This document shows, in pieces, positions 17,168 through 25,915 of a DNA stretch of 64,000 bases. The position numbers and the translations under genes were made by a program. The stretch comes from Neisseria macacae ATCC 33926. GTDB lineage: Bacteria > Pseudomonadota > Gammaproteobacteria > Burkholderiales > Neisseriaceae. Under the pieces are notes generated by a model. It saw nothing but the letters and a program-made list of their open reading frames with translations. It did not search any database and had not been told where the DNA came from. The stretch is from the NCBI RefSeq assembly GCF_022749495.1, contig NZ_CP094241.1, positions 2,170,001-2,234,000 of the forward strand, given 5' to 3'. Position 1 is the first letter of the stretch. Every line of letters begins with the position of its first letter.

Positions 17168-17967
17168 GGGCGCAACACCCGCTCAAATACCTGCTGCACA
17201 TCGCAAACCTGCCCAAAAGCAGCTTTTACTACCACCACCAAGACCAGCCCGACACCGACGCAGCCGACAAAGCCCTCCTTGTCGAAACCTACCGGCGGCA
17301 TAAAGGACGCTACGGACAAAGGCGCATTGCCGCAGCATTGGGTTGGAACCGCAAAAAAGCGGCGCGGTTGATGAGGCAGCTAGGGCTGAAAGCCCTCATA
17401 CGGGCGAAAAAAGCCTACCGCCATCCCGCCATGGGCGAAATATCGGAACACCTCCTCAAACGCCTATTCAAAGCTGAAAAGCCTAACGAAAAATGGCTGA
17501 CCGACGTGACCGAACTCAAAGGAAAGGACGGCAAACTGTACCTCTCGCCGATATTGGACTTGTTCAACCGAGAAATCGTCGCCTACGCCATGAGCCGCAG
17601 AGCCGACAGCGAAATGGTGAAGGAAATGCTCGAAAAAGCCGCCCCCCGTCTGACTGCTAAAGGAACGATGCTGCATTCGGACCAAGGTGTGCTGTACCGT
17701 ACGGCGGGGTATAGGGAATTGCTTGCGGAGTATTCCATGGTTCAAAGCATGTCGCGAAAGGCGAACTGTTGGGACAATGCGCCGATGGAAAGCTTCTTTG
17801 CGGTGTTAAAGACGGAGTGTTTCTATAACGCAGGTGAATTGACGGTAGATGAATTGATGAAGCAGATAGATGACTATATGGATTACTACAACCGGGAGCG
17901 TTGCAGTTTGAAATTGAAAAAGCTGAGTCCTGTCGCATACAGAACCCAGCTTGCACAGAGCGCCTGA
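17071..17967 (+). CDS. IS3-family transposase OrfB (DDE integrase domain)
   Basis: The frame of up to 298 codons carries an HTH_21-like segment (RRHKGRYGQRRIAAALGW) and an rve integrase core. The catalytic triad is in TDVTEL, HSDQGV and NAPMESFF, followed by YNRERCSLKLKKLSP. All residues needed for activity are present. The first ATG lies inside OrfA and is unlikely to be the functional start. The active protein is probably the OrfAB frameshift product. Confidence 0.9.
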   Translation: MLYARRGRLPKGVKSPQPKADRKGQSQTVQTLRAQHPLKYLLHIANLPKSSFYYHHQDQPDTDAADKALLVETYRRHKGRYGQRRIAAALGWNRKKAARLMRQLGLKALIRAKKAYRHPAMGEISEHLLKRLFKAEKPNEKWLTDVTELKGKDGKLYLSPILDLFNREIVAYAMSRRADSEMVKEMLEKAAPRLTAKGTMLHSDQGVLYRTAGYRELLAEYSMVQSMSRKANCWDNAPMESFFAVLKTECFYNAGELTVDELMKQIDDYMDYYNRERCSLKLKKLSPVAYRTQLAQSA

Positions 17968-18084
17968 ATAGGCTTTTATGAGTGTCCAAGATTTGGGGGC
18001 CAGTTCAATGTTCAGACGACCTTTTTTATGAAGCAAACAGTTAGTCAATACCCCCTTCCCTACCATCATATAGTGGATTAAATT

Positions 18085-18241
18085 TATAGTGGATTAAATT
18101 TAAATCAGGACAAGGCGACGAAGCCGCAGACAGTACAGATAGTACGGAACCGATTCACTTGGTGCTTCAGCACCTTAGAGAATCGTTCTCTTTGAGCTAA
18201 GGCGAGGTAACGCCATCCTGGTTTAAAGTTAATCCACTATA
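18085..18241. repeat. Correia repeat enclosed element, full-length, 157 bp, with duplicated left tip
   Basis: Ends TATAGTGGATTAAATTTAAA and TTTAAAGTTAATCCACTATA flank the standard core. Directly before it, at 18069-18084, the first 16 bases of the element (TATAGTGGATTAAATT) are repeated in tandem. This leaves an extra end, perhaps from nested insertion followed by deletion, or from slippage. Confidence 0.92.
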
Positions 18242-18253
18242 AAAAATGCAGAT

Positions 18254-18280
18254 AAAAAACGGGCCGCCAAAAGGCGACCC
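18254..18280 (-). terminator. Intrinsic terminator of the isochorismatase-fold gene
   Basis: On the minus strand GGGTCGCC pairs with GGCGGCCC (one G-T pair) around TTTT and is followed by GTTTTTT. A second small stem, CTCTTGC/GCAAGAG, lies at 18288-18315. Confidence 0.75.
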
Positions 18281-18316
18281 TAAGAAACTCTTGCAGCTGG
18301 GAGTAATAGCAAGAGA

Positions 18317-18970
18317 TTACGACACTTTAACCTGGTTTATGCCGGAGAAACGACGCATCAGCTCTGGAATGGCTTCGGCATTCGAAGCAACAGTGATGCC
18401 CATTTTCCGCATTTGGTAGATAGTCTCGATGGTGCTTTCAGGCGCATAGCCGTGGCAGGCACCGAGATTGACAATAATATGAAGATTATCGCTGTACCAA
18501 GACAATTGCTTGGCCGTATTGGCGACAGTTTCTTCGATGGCCAATCCGCCAATAATGACAGTATCGGCTTTTTGTTCGTGCAGCCATTCCAACAGACCTG
18601 TGCTGTTTGCCTCATTGGCTTCATGAAAACAAGCACCGTGAACATGTTTACCGCTTAATTCGAGCGCATGATCGTAATCTGCCGGAGAGGGCAAGCCTTG
18701 GAGCAGATGCGTTCCGCGACAACCTCCGGCGCATTGGCTGAAAAAACCGGACGGTCGACCAAACATGACACCGTTGCGATTGACGACGGTCGCACAAATG
18801 CTCTCCGGATCAATGCTCACATTCTCAATTAAAACCCTTTTATCTGCCAACGCTGCCTGGCGGTTAAGTTCATTAACCATATTTTCCGGACGCAACAAAA
18901 AATGGGTTGCATTAGCAGCCATACAGGTAAAGCGAAATTGCGGTTGGATGTCGATTGCAACGATAGTCAT
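18317..18970 (-). CDS. Isochorismatase/nicotinamidase-fold protein lacking the catalytic cysteine
   Basis: The 217-residue protein (start chosen at ATG 18970, before TIVAIDIQPQF) has the cysteine-hydrolase fold that in relatives hydrolyses nicotinamide, isochorismate or N-carbamoyl compounds. Asp7 is kept. In the usual GLATDxCVxxTA motif it reads GLAIEETVANTA, so the nucleophilic Cys is Thr. The usual lysine before the FxxT segment also seems absent (ACFHEANEANSTGL). It probably does not work as a standard hydrolase and may be a binding protein or altered enzyme. GAGAG lies upstream. It is a lone gene beside a Correia repeat. Confidence 0.75.
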   Translation of the reverse strand: MTIVAIDIQPQFRFTCMAANATHFLLRPENMVNELNRQAALADKRVLIENVSIDPESICATVVNRNGVMFGRPSGFFSQCAGGCRGTHLLQGLPSPADYDHALELSGKHVHGACFHEANEANSTGLLEWLHEQKADTVIIGGLAIEETVANTAKQLSWYSDNLHIIVNLGACHGYAPESTIETIYQMRKMGITVASNAEAIPELMRRFSGINQVKVS

Positions 18971-19569
18971 AAGATATGGCTCTCTATATTTAATTCTGCA
19001 AACAGAATCAGGATTGCTCCGTTCAATCACTGATCAGACAAATGGTTTAATTTAACGATAATCGGTGTATTTATGATGAACGGTATAATATCAGGATAAT
19101 CGTTGTATAGCTAGTAAATATTTTAAGATTTGTAACAATACTCGCAGTAAATATAATTTTTGTTGTATTTAAGGTTAACACTCTAATCAATTATCATTTT
19201 TAAGCGATTATTTTTATTCATTAATTTTTTATTAATTCCATGATTTCCCTGTATTTTCAAAATATGGGACACCATGAATAAAACTGTTGTTTAAAAGAAA
19301 AATCTGCCCCTGGAAAACGAAAAATTGTTGGCAATATCCCTATCGCAAGCTGATTTTGCTCCCCAACGGCAAAAATAAACGGCACAAAAATCTTGCCGCA
19401 TCCGACAAGCGCAGACTCAAACAAATAAACGCGCAACACAGTTTCTACCCGTGTTGCGCGTTTTATAGTGGATTAACTTTAAACCAGTACGGTGTTGCCT
19501 CGCCTTGCCGTACTGGTTTAAAGTTAATCCACTATATTATCGCCCCCCGCTCATCGCGAACGGGACAAA
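18971..19569. other. AT-rich intergenic region with a minimal Correia element
   Basis: About 600 bases without a convincing gene. Short frames near 19290-19380 have somewhat coding-like stretches (for example LENEKLLAISLSQADFAPQ) broken by stops, possibly a gene remnant. GCGCAACAC/GTGTTGCGC at 19431-19460 is a good hairpin followed by TTTT, as if terminating that remnant. Confidence 0.5.
19464..19536. repeat. Minimal Correia-like palindrome, 73 bp
   Basis: Both Correia ends are present as perfectly complementary 29-base arms (19464-19492 and 19508-19536) around a 15-base loop, with no core. It is far shorter than the usual 104-156 bp classes and would fold into a strong hairpin. Confidence 0.85.
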
Positions 19570-20166
19570 TCAACAAATCTCCACTTCCAAATCCAAGCGT
19601 CGTGCCGTTGCCTGTACTGCTTCGACATCATCCAGCCAAAAAATCGCAAACAGGTAACCATCATCACCGGTCGGTACGTCACACAACACCAAACCATCCC
19701 TCTCCAATGCCGCTTGTACATAAGGAAACAGTTCTTCACTATAAGTCTCTTCGGGATATTCCCATTCCCATTCATCCCAACCTAATAGATTCCGGACAAT
19801 CGCTTCCATCTCTTCTGGTTCAAATTTCCAATCTGAATACCATGTTGCGCCATATCTGCGCAAGACGCAGAAGATATCCGCCCACTCTTCCCCGTACCCC
19901 AAGTCATCCATTGACTCTTCATTTTCATCTACACGGATATAAAAATTCTTAACCTGTTCCAGCTCCGCACCGGAACCATCGTCATTCTCCCCTGAAGGCC
20001 ATCCCCTCTTCCGTAACGTAGCCCAAAGGCTTTCTTGAATCTGATAAACCCATTCGCCCCGCTGCAAAACAGCCAAATCGTCTTCCGTCACTTCCAACCA
20101 TTTAAACAATGCCCACAAATCCGCTTTTTGTTCAGGCGTAGCAGGATAGAAAATTGCTTCGTCCAT
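19570..20166 (-). CDS. Acidic protein of unknown function
   Basis: This 198-residue, strongly acidic and tryptophan-rich cytosolic protein has no signal peptide or membrane segment. It starts MDEAIFYPATPEQKADLWALFKWLEVTEDDLAVLQRGEW, with GGAAC ahead of the ATG. I do not recognise a family with confidence. Its composition recalls small DUF proteins often seen as immunity-like or orphan genes, but no toxin gene is beside it. It stands alone between a minimal Correia element and purH. Confidence 0.7.
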   Translation of the reverse strand: MDEAIFYPATPEQKADLWALFKWLEVTEDDLAVLQRGEWVYQIQESLWATLRKRGWPSGENDDGSGAELEQVKNFYIRVDENEESMDDLGYGEEWADIFCVLRRYGATWYSDWKFEPEEMEAIVRNLLGWDEWEWEYPEETYSEELFPYVQAALERDGLVLCDVPTGDDGYLFAIFWLDDVEAVQATARRLDLEVEIC

Positions 20167-20196
20167 GTCGTGTTCCTAATATCAAAATACAAAAAC

Positions 20197-20234
20197 AGGT
20201 CGTCTGAAAACGGTTAAACATTTTCAGACGACCT
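20197..20234 (-). terminator. Uptake-sequence hairpin after purH
   Basis: AGGTCGTCTGAAAA and TTTTCAGACGACCT form a 14-bp stem with a 10-base loop, 20 bases past the purH stop. Confidence 0.8.
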
Positions 20235-20254
20235 TTACTTCAATCAAACTTGAA

Positions 20255-21835
20255 TCAATGCCTAAAATGGCGAATACCCGTTACTACCATCGCAATGCCG
20301 TGTTCGTCCGCTGCGTCGAAAACTTCCTGATCGCGCATCGAGCCTGCGGGGTGGATGATGGCTTTGATGCCCTGTTCGGCGATGACGTCCACGCCGTCGC
20401 GGAAGGGGAAGAAGGCATCGGAGGCGGCACACGCGCAGTTTAAGTCCAGGCCTGCGTCTTGCGCTTTGCGGGCGGCGATGCGGGTACTGTCCACGCGGCT
20501 CATTTGGCCTGCGCCGATGCCGTAAGTTTGACCGCCTTTGCCGAACACGATGGCGTTGGATTTGACGTATTTGGCGACGTTCCAGACGAACAGCAAATCG
20601 TTCCATTCCTGCTCGGTCGGTTGGCGTTTGGAGACGACTTTCAAATCGGCGCGGCTGATGCGGTGGATGTCGGGCGTTTGTACCAACAGTCCGCCGCCGA
20701 CGCGTTTGAATTCAAAGCGGTTCGCGCCTGCTTCCAGAGGCACTTCCAATACGCGCACGTTTTTCTTGGCGGCGGCGATTTCGAGGGCTTCGGCGGTGAA
20801 CTTCGGCGCCATCAGGACTTCCATAAACTGATTATCGGTAATCTGTTTGACGGTTTCGCCGTCCACTTCGCGGTTGAAAGCGATGATGCCGCCGAACGCG
20901 CTGGTAGTGTCGGTGGCGTAGGCGAGTTTGTAGGCGGTCAATGTATCAGCTGCAACGGCGACACCGCACGGATTGGCGTGTTTCACAATCACGCAGGCGG
21001 GCGCGTCGAAGGATTTGACGGCTTCCCAAGCGGCATCGGCATCGGCGATGTTGTTGTAGGACAATTCTTTGCCTTGCAGTTGTTTGTATGCGGCGAGGCT
21101 GCCTGCGGCGGGATACACATCGCGGTAGAACGCGGCGCGTTGGTGCGGGTTTTCGCCGTAGCGCATGTCTTGCACTTTAATCCAGCTTTGGTTGAACTGG
21201 CTGGGGAATTCGCCGATTTCGGGCGTGCCGCTCAACACGTCGTCTGAAAGCGAGGTTAAGTAGTTGGAAATCATGCCGTCGTATTGGGCGGTGTGGCTGA
21301 ACGCCTTGCGCGACAGATTGAAGCGGGTTTTGTCGCTCAACGCGCCGCCGTTGGCTTCCATTTCGGCGGCAATGGCGGGGAAGTCGGCGGTGTCGGTAAC
21401 GATGGCGACGTGTTTCCAGTTTTTCGCGGCGGAGCGCACCATGGTAGGGCCGCCGATGTCGATGTTTTCAATCGCGTCTTCCAGCGTGCAGTCAGGCTTG
21501 GCGATGGTGGCGGCGAAGGGGTAAAGGTTGACGCACACGAGGTCGATGTTGCCGATGCCGTGCTCTTCCATCTTGGCGACGTGTTCGCCCAAATCGCGCC
21601 GCCCCAAAATACCGCCGTGTATTTTCGGATGCAGCGTTTTCACGCGGCCGTCGAGCATTTCGGGAAAACCGGTGTAGTCGGCGACTTCAATCACGGGAAT
21701 GCCGACATCGGCCAGCAGTTTCGCCGTGCCGCCGGTGGAGAGGATTTCGACACCGAGTTTGTGCAGGGTTTGGGCAAATTCGACGGCGCCGTTTTTGTCG
21801 GACAGGCTGATCAGGGCGCGTTTGATGGAAGGCAT
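20255..21835 (-). CDS. purH: Bifunctional AICAR formyltransferase/IMP cyclohydrolase
   Basis: The 526-residue enzyme carries out the last two steps of de novo purine synthesis, formylating AICAR and closing the ring to IMP. The N-terminal MGS-like cyclohydrolase domain (about 1-200) opens RALISLSDKNGAVEFAQTLHKLGVEILSTGGTAKLL. The C-terminal transformylase domain contains KHANPCGVA (the catalytic Lys-His region) and GIGAGQMSRVDSTRIA. Length equals that of E. coli PurH. AGGAATCCCC precedes the ATG. It is monocistronic, with its own terminator. Confidence 0.98.
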   Translation of the reverse strand: MPSIKRALISLSDKNGAVEFAQTLHKLGVEILSTGGTAKLLADVGIPVIEVADYTGFPEMLDGRVKTLHPKIHGGILGRRDLGEHVAKMEEHGIGNIDLVCVNLYPFAATIAKPDCTLEDAIENIDIGGPTMVRSAAKNWKHVAIVTDTADFPAIAAEMEANGGALSDKTRFNLSRKAFSHTAQYDGMISNYLTSLSDDVLSGTPEIGEFPSQFNQSWIKVQDMRYGENPHQRAAFYRDVYPAAGSLAAYKQLQGKELSYNNIADADAAWEAVKSFDAPACVIVKHANPCGVAVAADTLTAYKLAYATDTTSAFGGIIAFNREVDGETVKQITDNQFMEVLMAPKFTAEALEIAAAKKNVRVLEVPLEAGANRFEFKRVGGGLLVQTPDIHRISRADLKVVSKRQPTEQEWNDLLFVWNVAKYVKSNAIVFGKGGQTYGIGAGQMSRVDSTRIAARKAQDAGLDLNCACAASDAFFPFRDGVDVIAEQGIKAIIHPAGSMRDQEVFDAADEHGIAMVVTGIRHFRH

Positions 21836-21946
21836 GGGGATTCCTTTTTTGAAGGTTTAATCGATACACGCTGCTAGCGCAAAAATGAAACAAAACTTGA
21901 TGAGATGTTTAGCTCCGATGGCGTTCTCTTGAGCAATTCAATAAAT

Positions 21947-22426
21947 TTATACCTTACGGCAAGCGATATCTTGTCTATCGCCCTGCATACGGACGCTTAG
22001 GCTGTCATTCCCGATTTTTTTAATCTGCATTTGCAATTTAATTGCGTCACCAATATCGTTTCTCAAATGAGCAAACATTTCCTTATCCACTTTACGCCAC
22101 GGGATGGTGCGAATTTTAGCTATGCTATGTTGTCTTTGAACATCGGTGGTTTTAATGTTCAAACCAATTTTTCCTCCGTTCACCGTCCAAGTACCGTCTG
22201 CAAACACCCGATAAGCTAGGGTTTCATCATCAGGTGAAGGAAAATTCGCATCCACAATCGCGCTTACTTTTTGCTCACTGCCAAAAGTAAACGTCCTCAG
22301 GGTTCCATTATCATCAACGCACTGCCATTTACCGAGTAGTTGCGCTTCCTTAACAACAACAGGTTTTGCCAACACAGGCGCAGCAGCAAAGGCAGCAAGA
22401 AGAAAAATCAGGTGTTTTTTTTGCAT
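21947..22426 (-). CDS. Exported protein of unknown function
   Basis: The 159-residue protein has a clear Sec signal peptide (KKHLIFLLAAFAAAPVLA, cleavage near residue 20). The mature part looks like a small beta-rich domain: GKWQCVDDNGTLRTFTFGSEQK, with a later segment DTLAYRVFADGTWTVNGGKIGLNI-like in character. The shape recalls lipocalin-like or copper-binding periplasmic domains, but I cannot name the family. Two cysteines, one near the start and one at the end, could form a disulfide. It is probably periplasmic. Confidence 0.7.
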   Translation of the reverse strand: MQKKHLIFLLAAFAAAPVLAKPVVVKEAQLLGKWQCVDDNGTLRTFTFGSEQKVSAIVDANFPSPDDETLAYRVFADGTWTVNGGKIGLNIKTTDVQRQHSIAKIRTIPWRKVDKEMFAHLRNDIGDAIKLQMQIKKIGNDSLSVRMQGDRQDIACRKV

Positions 22427-22801
22427 AACAGTTTCTTTCTATAAAATCGGGAGTGAATAAGCTACTTTCTTAGTTTTCCAACTGCCTTATACAAGTTTGA
22501 AGACACTGGCGGTCAGTTTGACAGAATACGTCTTCAATCTTGGCAAAACATTATGGGATGAATTTTCAGGGCGGTATTATCCCCTAGTTTCGGGTTTTTG
22601 GCAGCAGTTTTCTGGAAATATTGTTGACAATTTTTCTAGAAAAAAGGTCGTCTGAATTGATTTTCAGACGACCTTTCTGCCGTTCCCTTCCGTCATTATT
22701 GCCTGCATAAGGCTAACGATTCAGATATGCCCGTCCTGCGGCTGACAGCTCGAACAAAACCCGCGCCGACGGTTTTCAGACGACCCTTTTCCCCGCCCTG
22801 C
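22427..22801. other. Intergenic region with uptake-sequence hairpin
   Basis: About 375 bases between an exported-protein gene and the ClC gene. It holds an uptake-sequence hairpin (22643-22676), a lone inverted uptake sequence at about 22772-22786, and TTGTTGACAATTTT at 22621. No gene is seen. Confidence 0.6.
22643..22676 (-). terminator. Uptake-sequence hairpin downstream of the ClC gene
   Basis: AAAGGTCGTCTGAA pairs with TTCAGACGACCTTT around a short AT-rich loop. Confidence 0.7.
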
Positions 22802-24028
22802 TTATTCAAACCCCATTTTCCTTGCCGTTGCCACTGCGCCCGCCATCGTGATGCACAAAGGCATCAGCAGAGCGGCGGGGGCGTAGGTGAGTTCGAGGAT
22901 GAAGACTATGGCGGTCAGGGGCATTTTGAGGGAAACGCCGAGAAAAGCCGCCGCGCCGATGACGGCGGCACTTTCAGACGACATGGCGGGGAAGAATGTG
23001 TTCCACGCGGCTGCGGCGGCAAAGGCGATGGTGCTGCCGAGCATCATGGACGGGGTAATCAGCCCGCCGTATGCGCCTGCGGCGAGTGCGAGCAGGACGA
23101 CGAACCATTTGACGGCGGTCATTTCCAAGCTGTACCGCCAGTCGGTCATGCCGCCGAACGTAAGCTGGTTGCCCGCCTTGCCGTTGCCCAGTATTTCGGG
23201 AAACCAAACGGAAACGATGCCGATAAGGGCGAACAAGGCAATCGCCAAAGGAATGATTTTCGGGTCGTTGCGCTTGAAGAAGGGAAATTTTTTGGCACTG
23301 CGCTGAAACCATACCGCCGTTGTGCCCAAAACGGGACCGATGGCGGCGGCAAACCACAGCAGCGGGATGTTCACATCGAGATGGGCGGGATGGTATTGCT
23401 GCACATCGCCCAAGCCGATGCGGGCGACGGCGGTGGCGGTAACGGAAGTCAGCAATGCGGCGGCTACTGCCTGTTGCGTCCAAATGCCCAACATGGCTTC
23501 GAGGATGAAAAGTGTGGAGGCGAGCGGGACGTTATAGACCGCCGCCAAACCTGCACCTGACGCGCAGGCGAGCAGCAGGCGCGTGTCGTCTTCGCCCAGA
23601 CCCAAACGCCTGCCGCCGACGGATGCAAACGCGGCGGTCATTTCACGCGGGGCGACTTCGCGTCCGAGCGGGGAACCGAGTCCGACGGTGATGATTTGCA
23701 GCAGCGCATGGGAAACGGTGGTCAAAAACGGCAGCCCCTGCAAGGGCTGCTTCAAGGCTGCCTTGATTTCGATTTGCGGCCTGCCGAAACGTTTGATCGA
23801 CCACCAGCCGAACCCTACCGCGACGCCGCACAAAATCAATACGAGGATGCGGCGTTCAGACGACGTTTGAACCACGCCTTCCCGAAAGGAAACATGCCCG
23901 CCGCCCGCGCCGTAACCGTAAGCCGTGTGCTGGATAAAGTGCATAAGCTCCGTCAAGGCAATGCCGACCATGCCGCCGACGATGCCGGTGAGGATGAGGG
24001 CTATCCAAAGTTTGTGCGTATGTTTCAT
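22802..24028 (-). CDS. ClC-family chloride channel or chloride/proton antiporter
   Basis: The 408-residue inner-membrane protein has ClC landmarks: GLGSPLGREVAPREM, where the Glu after GR is the gating/proton glutamate; GASGAGLAAVYNVPLA-like sequence shortly after; and AYGGLITPSMMLG, the GxFxP-type anion-pore segment. About 10-12 helices are present. It lacks cytoplasmic CBS domains. Some relatives move chloride or fluoride. The GREV sequence in place of GREGP departs from classical ClC but keeps the glutamate. No linked genes hint at a role. Confidence 0.9.
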   Translation of the reverse strand: MKHTHKLWIALILTGIVGGMVGIALTELMHFIQHTAYGYGAGGGHVSFREGVVQTSSERRILVLILCGVAVGFGWWSIKRFGRPQIEIKAALKQPLQGLPFLTTVSHALLQIITVGLGSPLGREVAPREMTAAFASVGGRRLGLGEDDTRLLLACASGAGLAAVYNVPLASTLFILEAMLGIWTQQAVAAALLTSVTATAVARIGLGDVQQYHPAHLDVNIPLLWFAAAIGPVLGTTAVWFQRSAKKFPFFKRNDPKIIPLAIALFALIGIVSVWFPEILGNGKAGNQLTFGGMTDWRYSLEMTAVKWFVVLLALAAGAYGGLITPSMMLGSTIAFAAAAAWNTFFPAMSSESAAVIGAAAFLGVSLKMPLTAIVFILELTYAPAALLMPLCITMAGAVATARKMGFE

Positions 24029-24083
24029 GGGGATTTTGTTTTTGAGACAGGGTTCGGCGGTTTCGTTAAAAAATCAAACGGCC

Positions 24084-24905
24084 TCAATATTTAATATTGA
24101 GCGGATAGCTTTTCGGCGCAACGTGTGTCTTGCCGTTGTAAGGAATCGCATATTTCTGATTTTTATAACGTTTTTTACCACCCACCCCCTTCACCGTTGC
24201 GCTTAATGCCCAAACGCCTGAGACTGAAGGACGGCTTTTGTCCAAGGTAATTTTCGCATCGATGCTGGCATAGCTGTTTTCACAATTACGTTTTTCCCGC
24301 CCTTTGTATTCATCACAATTGCCATAATGTGCGCCATTATCTCTACCGTTGATAATGAAGCTTTTACGGACACGGTTGCTGTTATCGGTAAACAGGAAAT
24401 TTTCTCCGGTCATCGTTTCGCCCTGACCTGTATAGCCTGATTCGACAGTGTAGCCCCAGTTTTGCTCACCCATTTGGACAAACCGCCAATCCTTATTCTC
24501 CGGCACATCCCCCCATGCGCCGATTTCATCGCTTCCATGTTGTTTGATTGCCCACTTTCCGTCTGTTTTTTCCAAAACAAACAATTCCGCCAGACCCGAA
24601 GAAGCATGCGCGTCCCGTTTGACTTTGAGCTTCATATCGTAGGCAAAACCCGTGTACAACACATAGCGCGTGGCTTTACCGTTGCGCGTTACGCTATGGT
24701 CGGCAACGGGTTTCATACAATACATAATATTGTCAGATGCTGTCTCACTGTCTTTCGGCGGCTCAGTAAGCTGACAGTTGTGCGCCGCAAGCGGTCGGTT
24801 GTAATACTGGGCAATAGCTGCTTGGACGGCAGCTTTGTCGTTATTGGGCGCAGCCGATGCCAAAACGGGGCTAGCGGCAAGCAACAGGGCAATCATATAT
24901 TTCAT
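24084..24905 (-). CDS. Exported protein of unknown function
   Basis: The 273-residue protein has a Sec signal peptide (MKYMIALLLAASPVLASA-A, cleavage near residue 19), a good ribosome site (AGGAGA), and no membrane segment afterwards. The mature region includes AAVQAAIAQYYNRPLAAHNCQLTEPPKDSETASDN, a glycine and tyrosine-rich centre (QNWGYTVESGYTGQGETMTGENFLF) and a cysteine pair in YGNCDEYKGREKRNCE. I do not recognise a family. It is probably periplasmic or surface-associated, lying between the ClC and EamA genes. Confidence 0.75.
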   Translation of the reverse strand: MKYMIALLLAASPVLASAAPNNDKAAVQAAIAQYYNRPLAAHNCQLTEPPKDSETASDNIMYCMKPVADHSVTRNGKATRYVLYTGFAYDMKLKVKRDAHASSGLAELFVLEKTDGKWAIKQHGSDEIGAWGDVPENKDWRFVQMGEQNWGYTVESGYTGQGETMTGENFLFTDNSNRVRKSFIINGRDNGAHYGNCDEYKGREKRNCENSYASIDAKITLDKSRPSVSGVWALSATVKGVGGKKRYKNQKYAIPYNGKTHVAPKSYPLNIKY

Positions 24906-24963
24906 CGAAAATCTCCTGATATTTTTAAAACCACATTAAAACAAGATACTCGCGTACCTTCTC

Positions 24964-25003
24964 AGGTCGTCTGAAAACCTGATTTAGACGTTTTCAGACG
25001 ACC
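24964..25003 (-). terminator. Uptake-sequence hairpin after the EamA gene
   Basis: AGGTCGTCTGAAAAC and its complement 11 bases later lie immediately past the stop codon. Confidence 0.75.
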
Positions 25004-25005
25004 CC

Positions 25006-25869
25006 TTACGCATTCTTTCCTCTGTTCGACAGCCATCCTGCGACAAACGTCGCGGCGATGACGATGAACACGCCCAAAGCGGACACGGCGGACAAATGTT
25101 CGCCCAGAATCCATACCGCCATGATGACGCCGACGACGGGTTCGAGCGAAATCAAGAGGCCGGAGACATTGGCAGGGACTTTGTTCATGCCCTTGTTCCA
25201 TAAGAGATAGGCAAGCCAACTGCATCCCACCCCCAAATACAAAACCGACAGCACGCCGCCCCACGACCAGTGGACTTCATAGCTCTGAGCCAACACCAGC
25301 GAAAACGGCAGGCACAACACCGCCGCCGCCGCCATGGAAGCAGAAGTAAATGCGGGCGCACCGATGCGGGCAATCATCTGCTGACTCGGCCGTATCACGC
25401 CGGCGAAACCGAATCCCGCAAGCAGAATCAGCAAACAGCCGAACCAATCGACCGCGCCGCCCTCTTCCGCACCGCCCAGCACCATCATCCCGATGCCGGC
25501 AAACGCCGCTGCCCCGCAAATCCAGTGGTAAATCTTGGCTTTATCGTTAAAAACGAAATGGCCGACAAACACTACTAACAAGGGTTCCAGCCCGACCATG
25601 GTAATCGCGCTGGCGGCGGACGTGTATTTCAAACCGATAAACTGAAGCAGCAACACCACGACGTAGTTAATAAAGGCGATACACAACAACGGCTTCCACT
25701 CGCGGCGCGGAATCTTGCCGAAATGGCGGTAACAGGAAGGCAGCACCATCAACGCGGCAATCAACAGCCGCGCCTCGACCATCAACGCGGCATCAAGCAT
25801 CTCGTAAGTATATTTGGCGGCGATAAACGAGCTGCCCCAAATCAATAAGGAGAGTATTTGGTAAATCAT
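25006..25869 (-). CDS. EamA-family (DMT superfamily) permease
   Basis: The 287-residue protein has about ten short transmembrane helices in two EamA repeats, the RhaT/YdcZ type that exports amino acids or other metabolites. LLIWGSSFIAAKYTYEMLDAALMVEARLLIAALMVLP opens the first repeat. LLWNKGMNKVPANVSGLLISLEPVVGVIMAVWILGEHLS is the strongly conserved end of the second. The substrate is unknown. The gene lies apart from neighbours on the same strand. Confidence 0.9.
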   Translation of the reverse strand: MIYQILSLLIWGSSFIAAKYTYEMLDAALMVEARLLIAALMVLPSCYRHFGKIPRREWKPLLCIAFINYVVVLLLQFIGLKYTSAASAITMVGLEPLLVVFVGHFVFNDKAKIYHWICGAAAFAGIGMMVLGGAEEGGAVDWFGCLLILLAGFGFAGVIRPSQQMIARIGAPAFTSASMAAAAVLCLPFSLVLAQSYEVHWSWGGVLSVLYLGVGCSWLAYLLWNKGMNKVPANVSGLLISLEPVVGVIMAVWILGEHLSAVSALGVFIVIAATFVAGWLSNRGKNA

Positions 25870-25915
25870 GGCTCAAGTCGTCGGATAAAAGGATGCACTG
25901 ATGAAAGGCGGGACA

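Larger units (their letters stand above)
16759..18007 (+). mobile_element. IS3-family insertion sequence, 1249 bp
   Basis: Imperfect terminal inverted repeats of about 28 bp begin TGAACTG and include CCCCAAA and TTGGACAC on both ends. A 3-bp direct repeat ATG flanks the element (16756-16758 and 18008-18010). Two overlapping frames encode the transposase. The target was the loop of the uptake-sequence hairpin terminating lctP: one arm remains at about 16739-16755 and the other at 18011-18027. Confidence 0.94.

Noticed and set aside
19287..19380. Possible gene remnant upstream of the minimal Correia element
   Set aside because: Short coding-like stretches and a following hairpin are visible, but stops occur in all frames and I cannot link it to a family.
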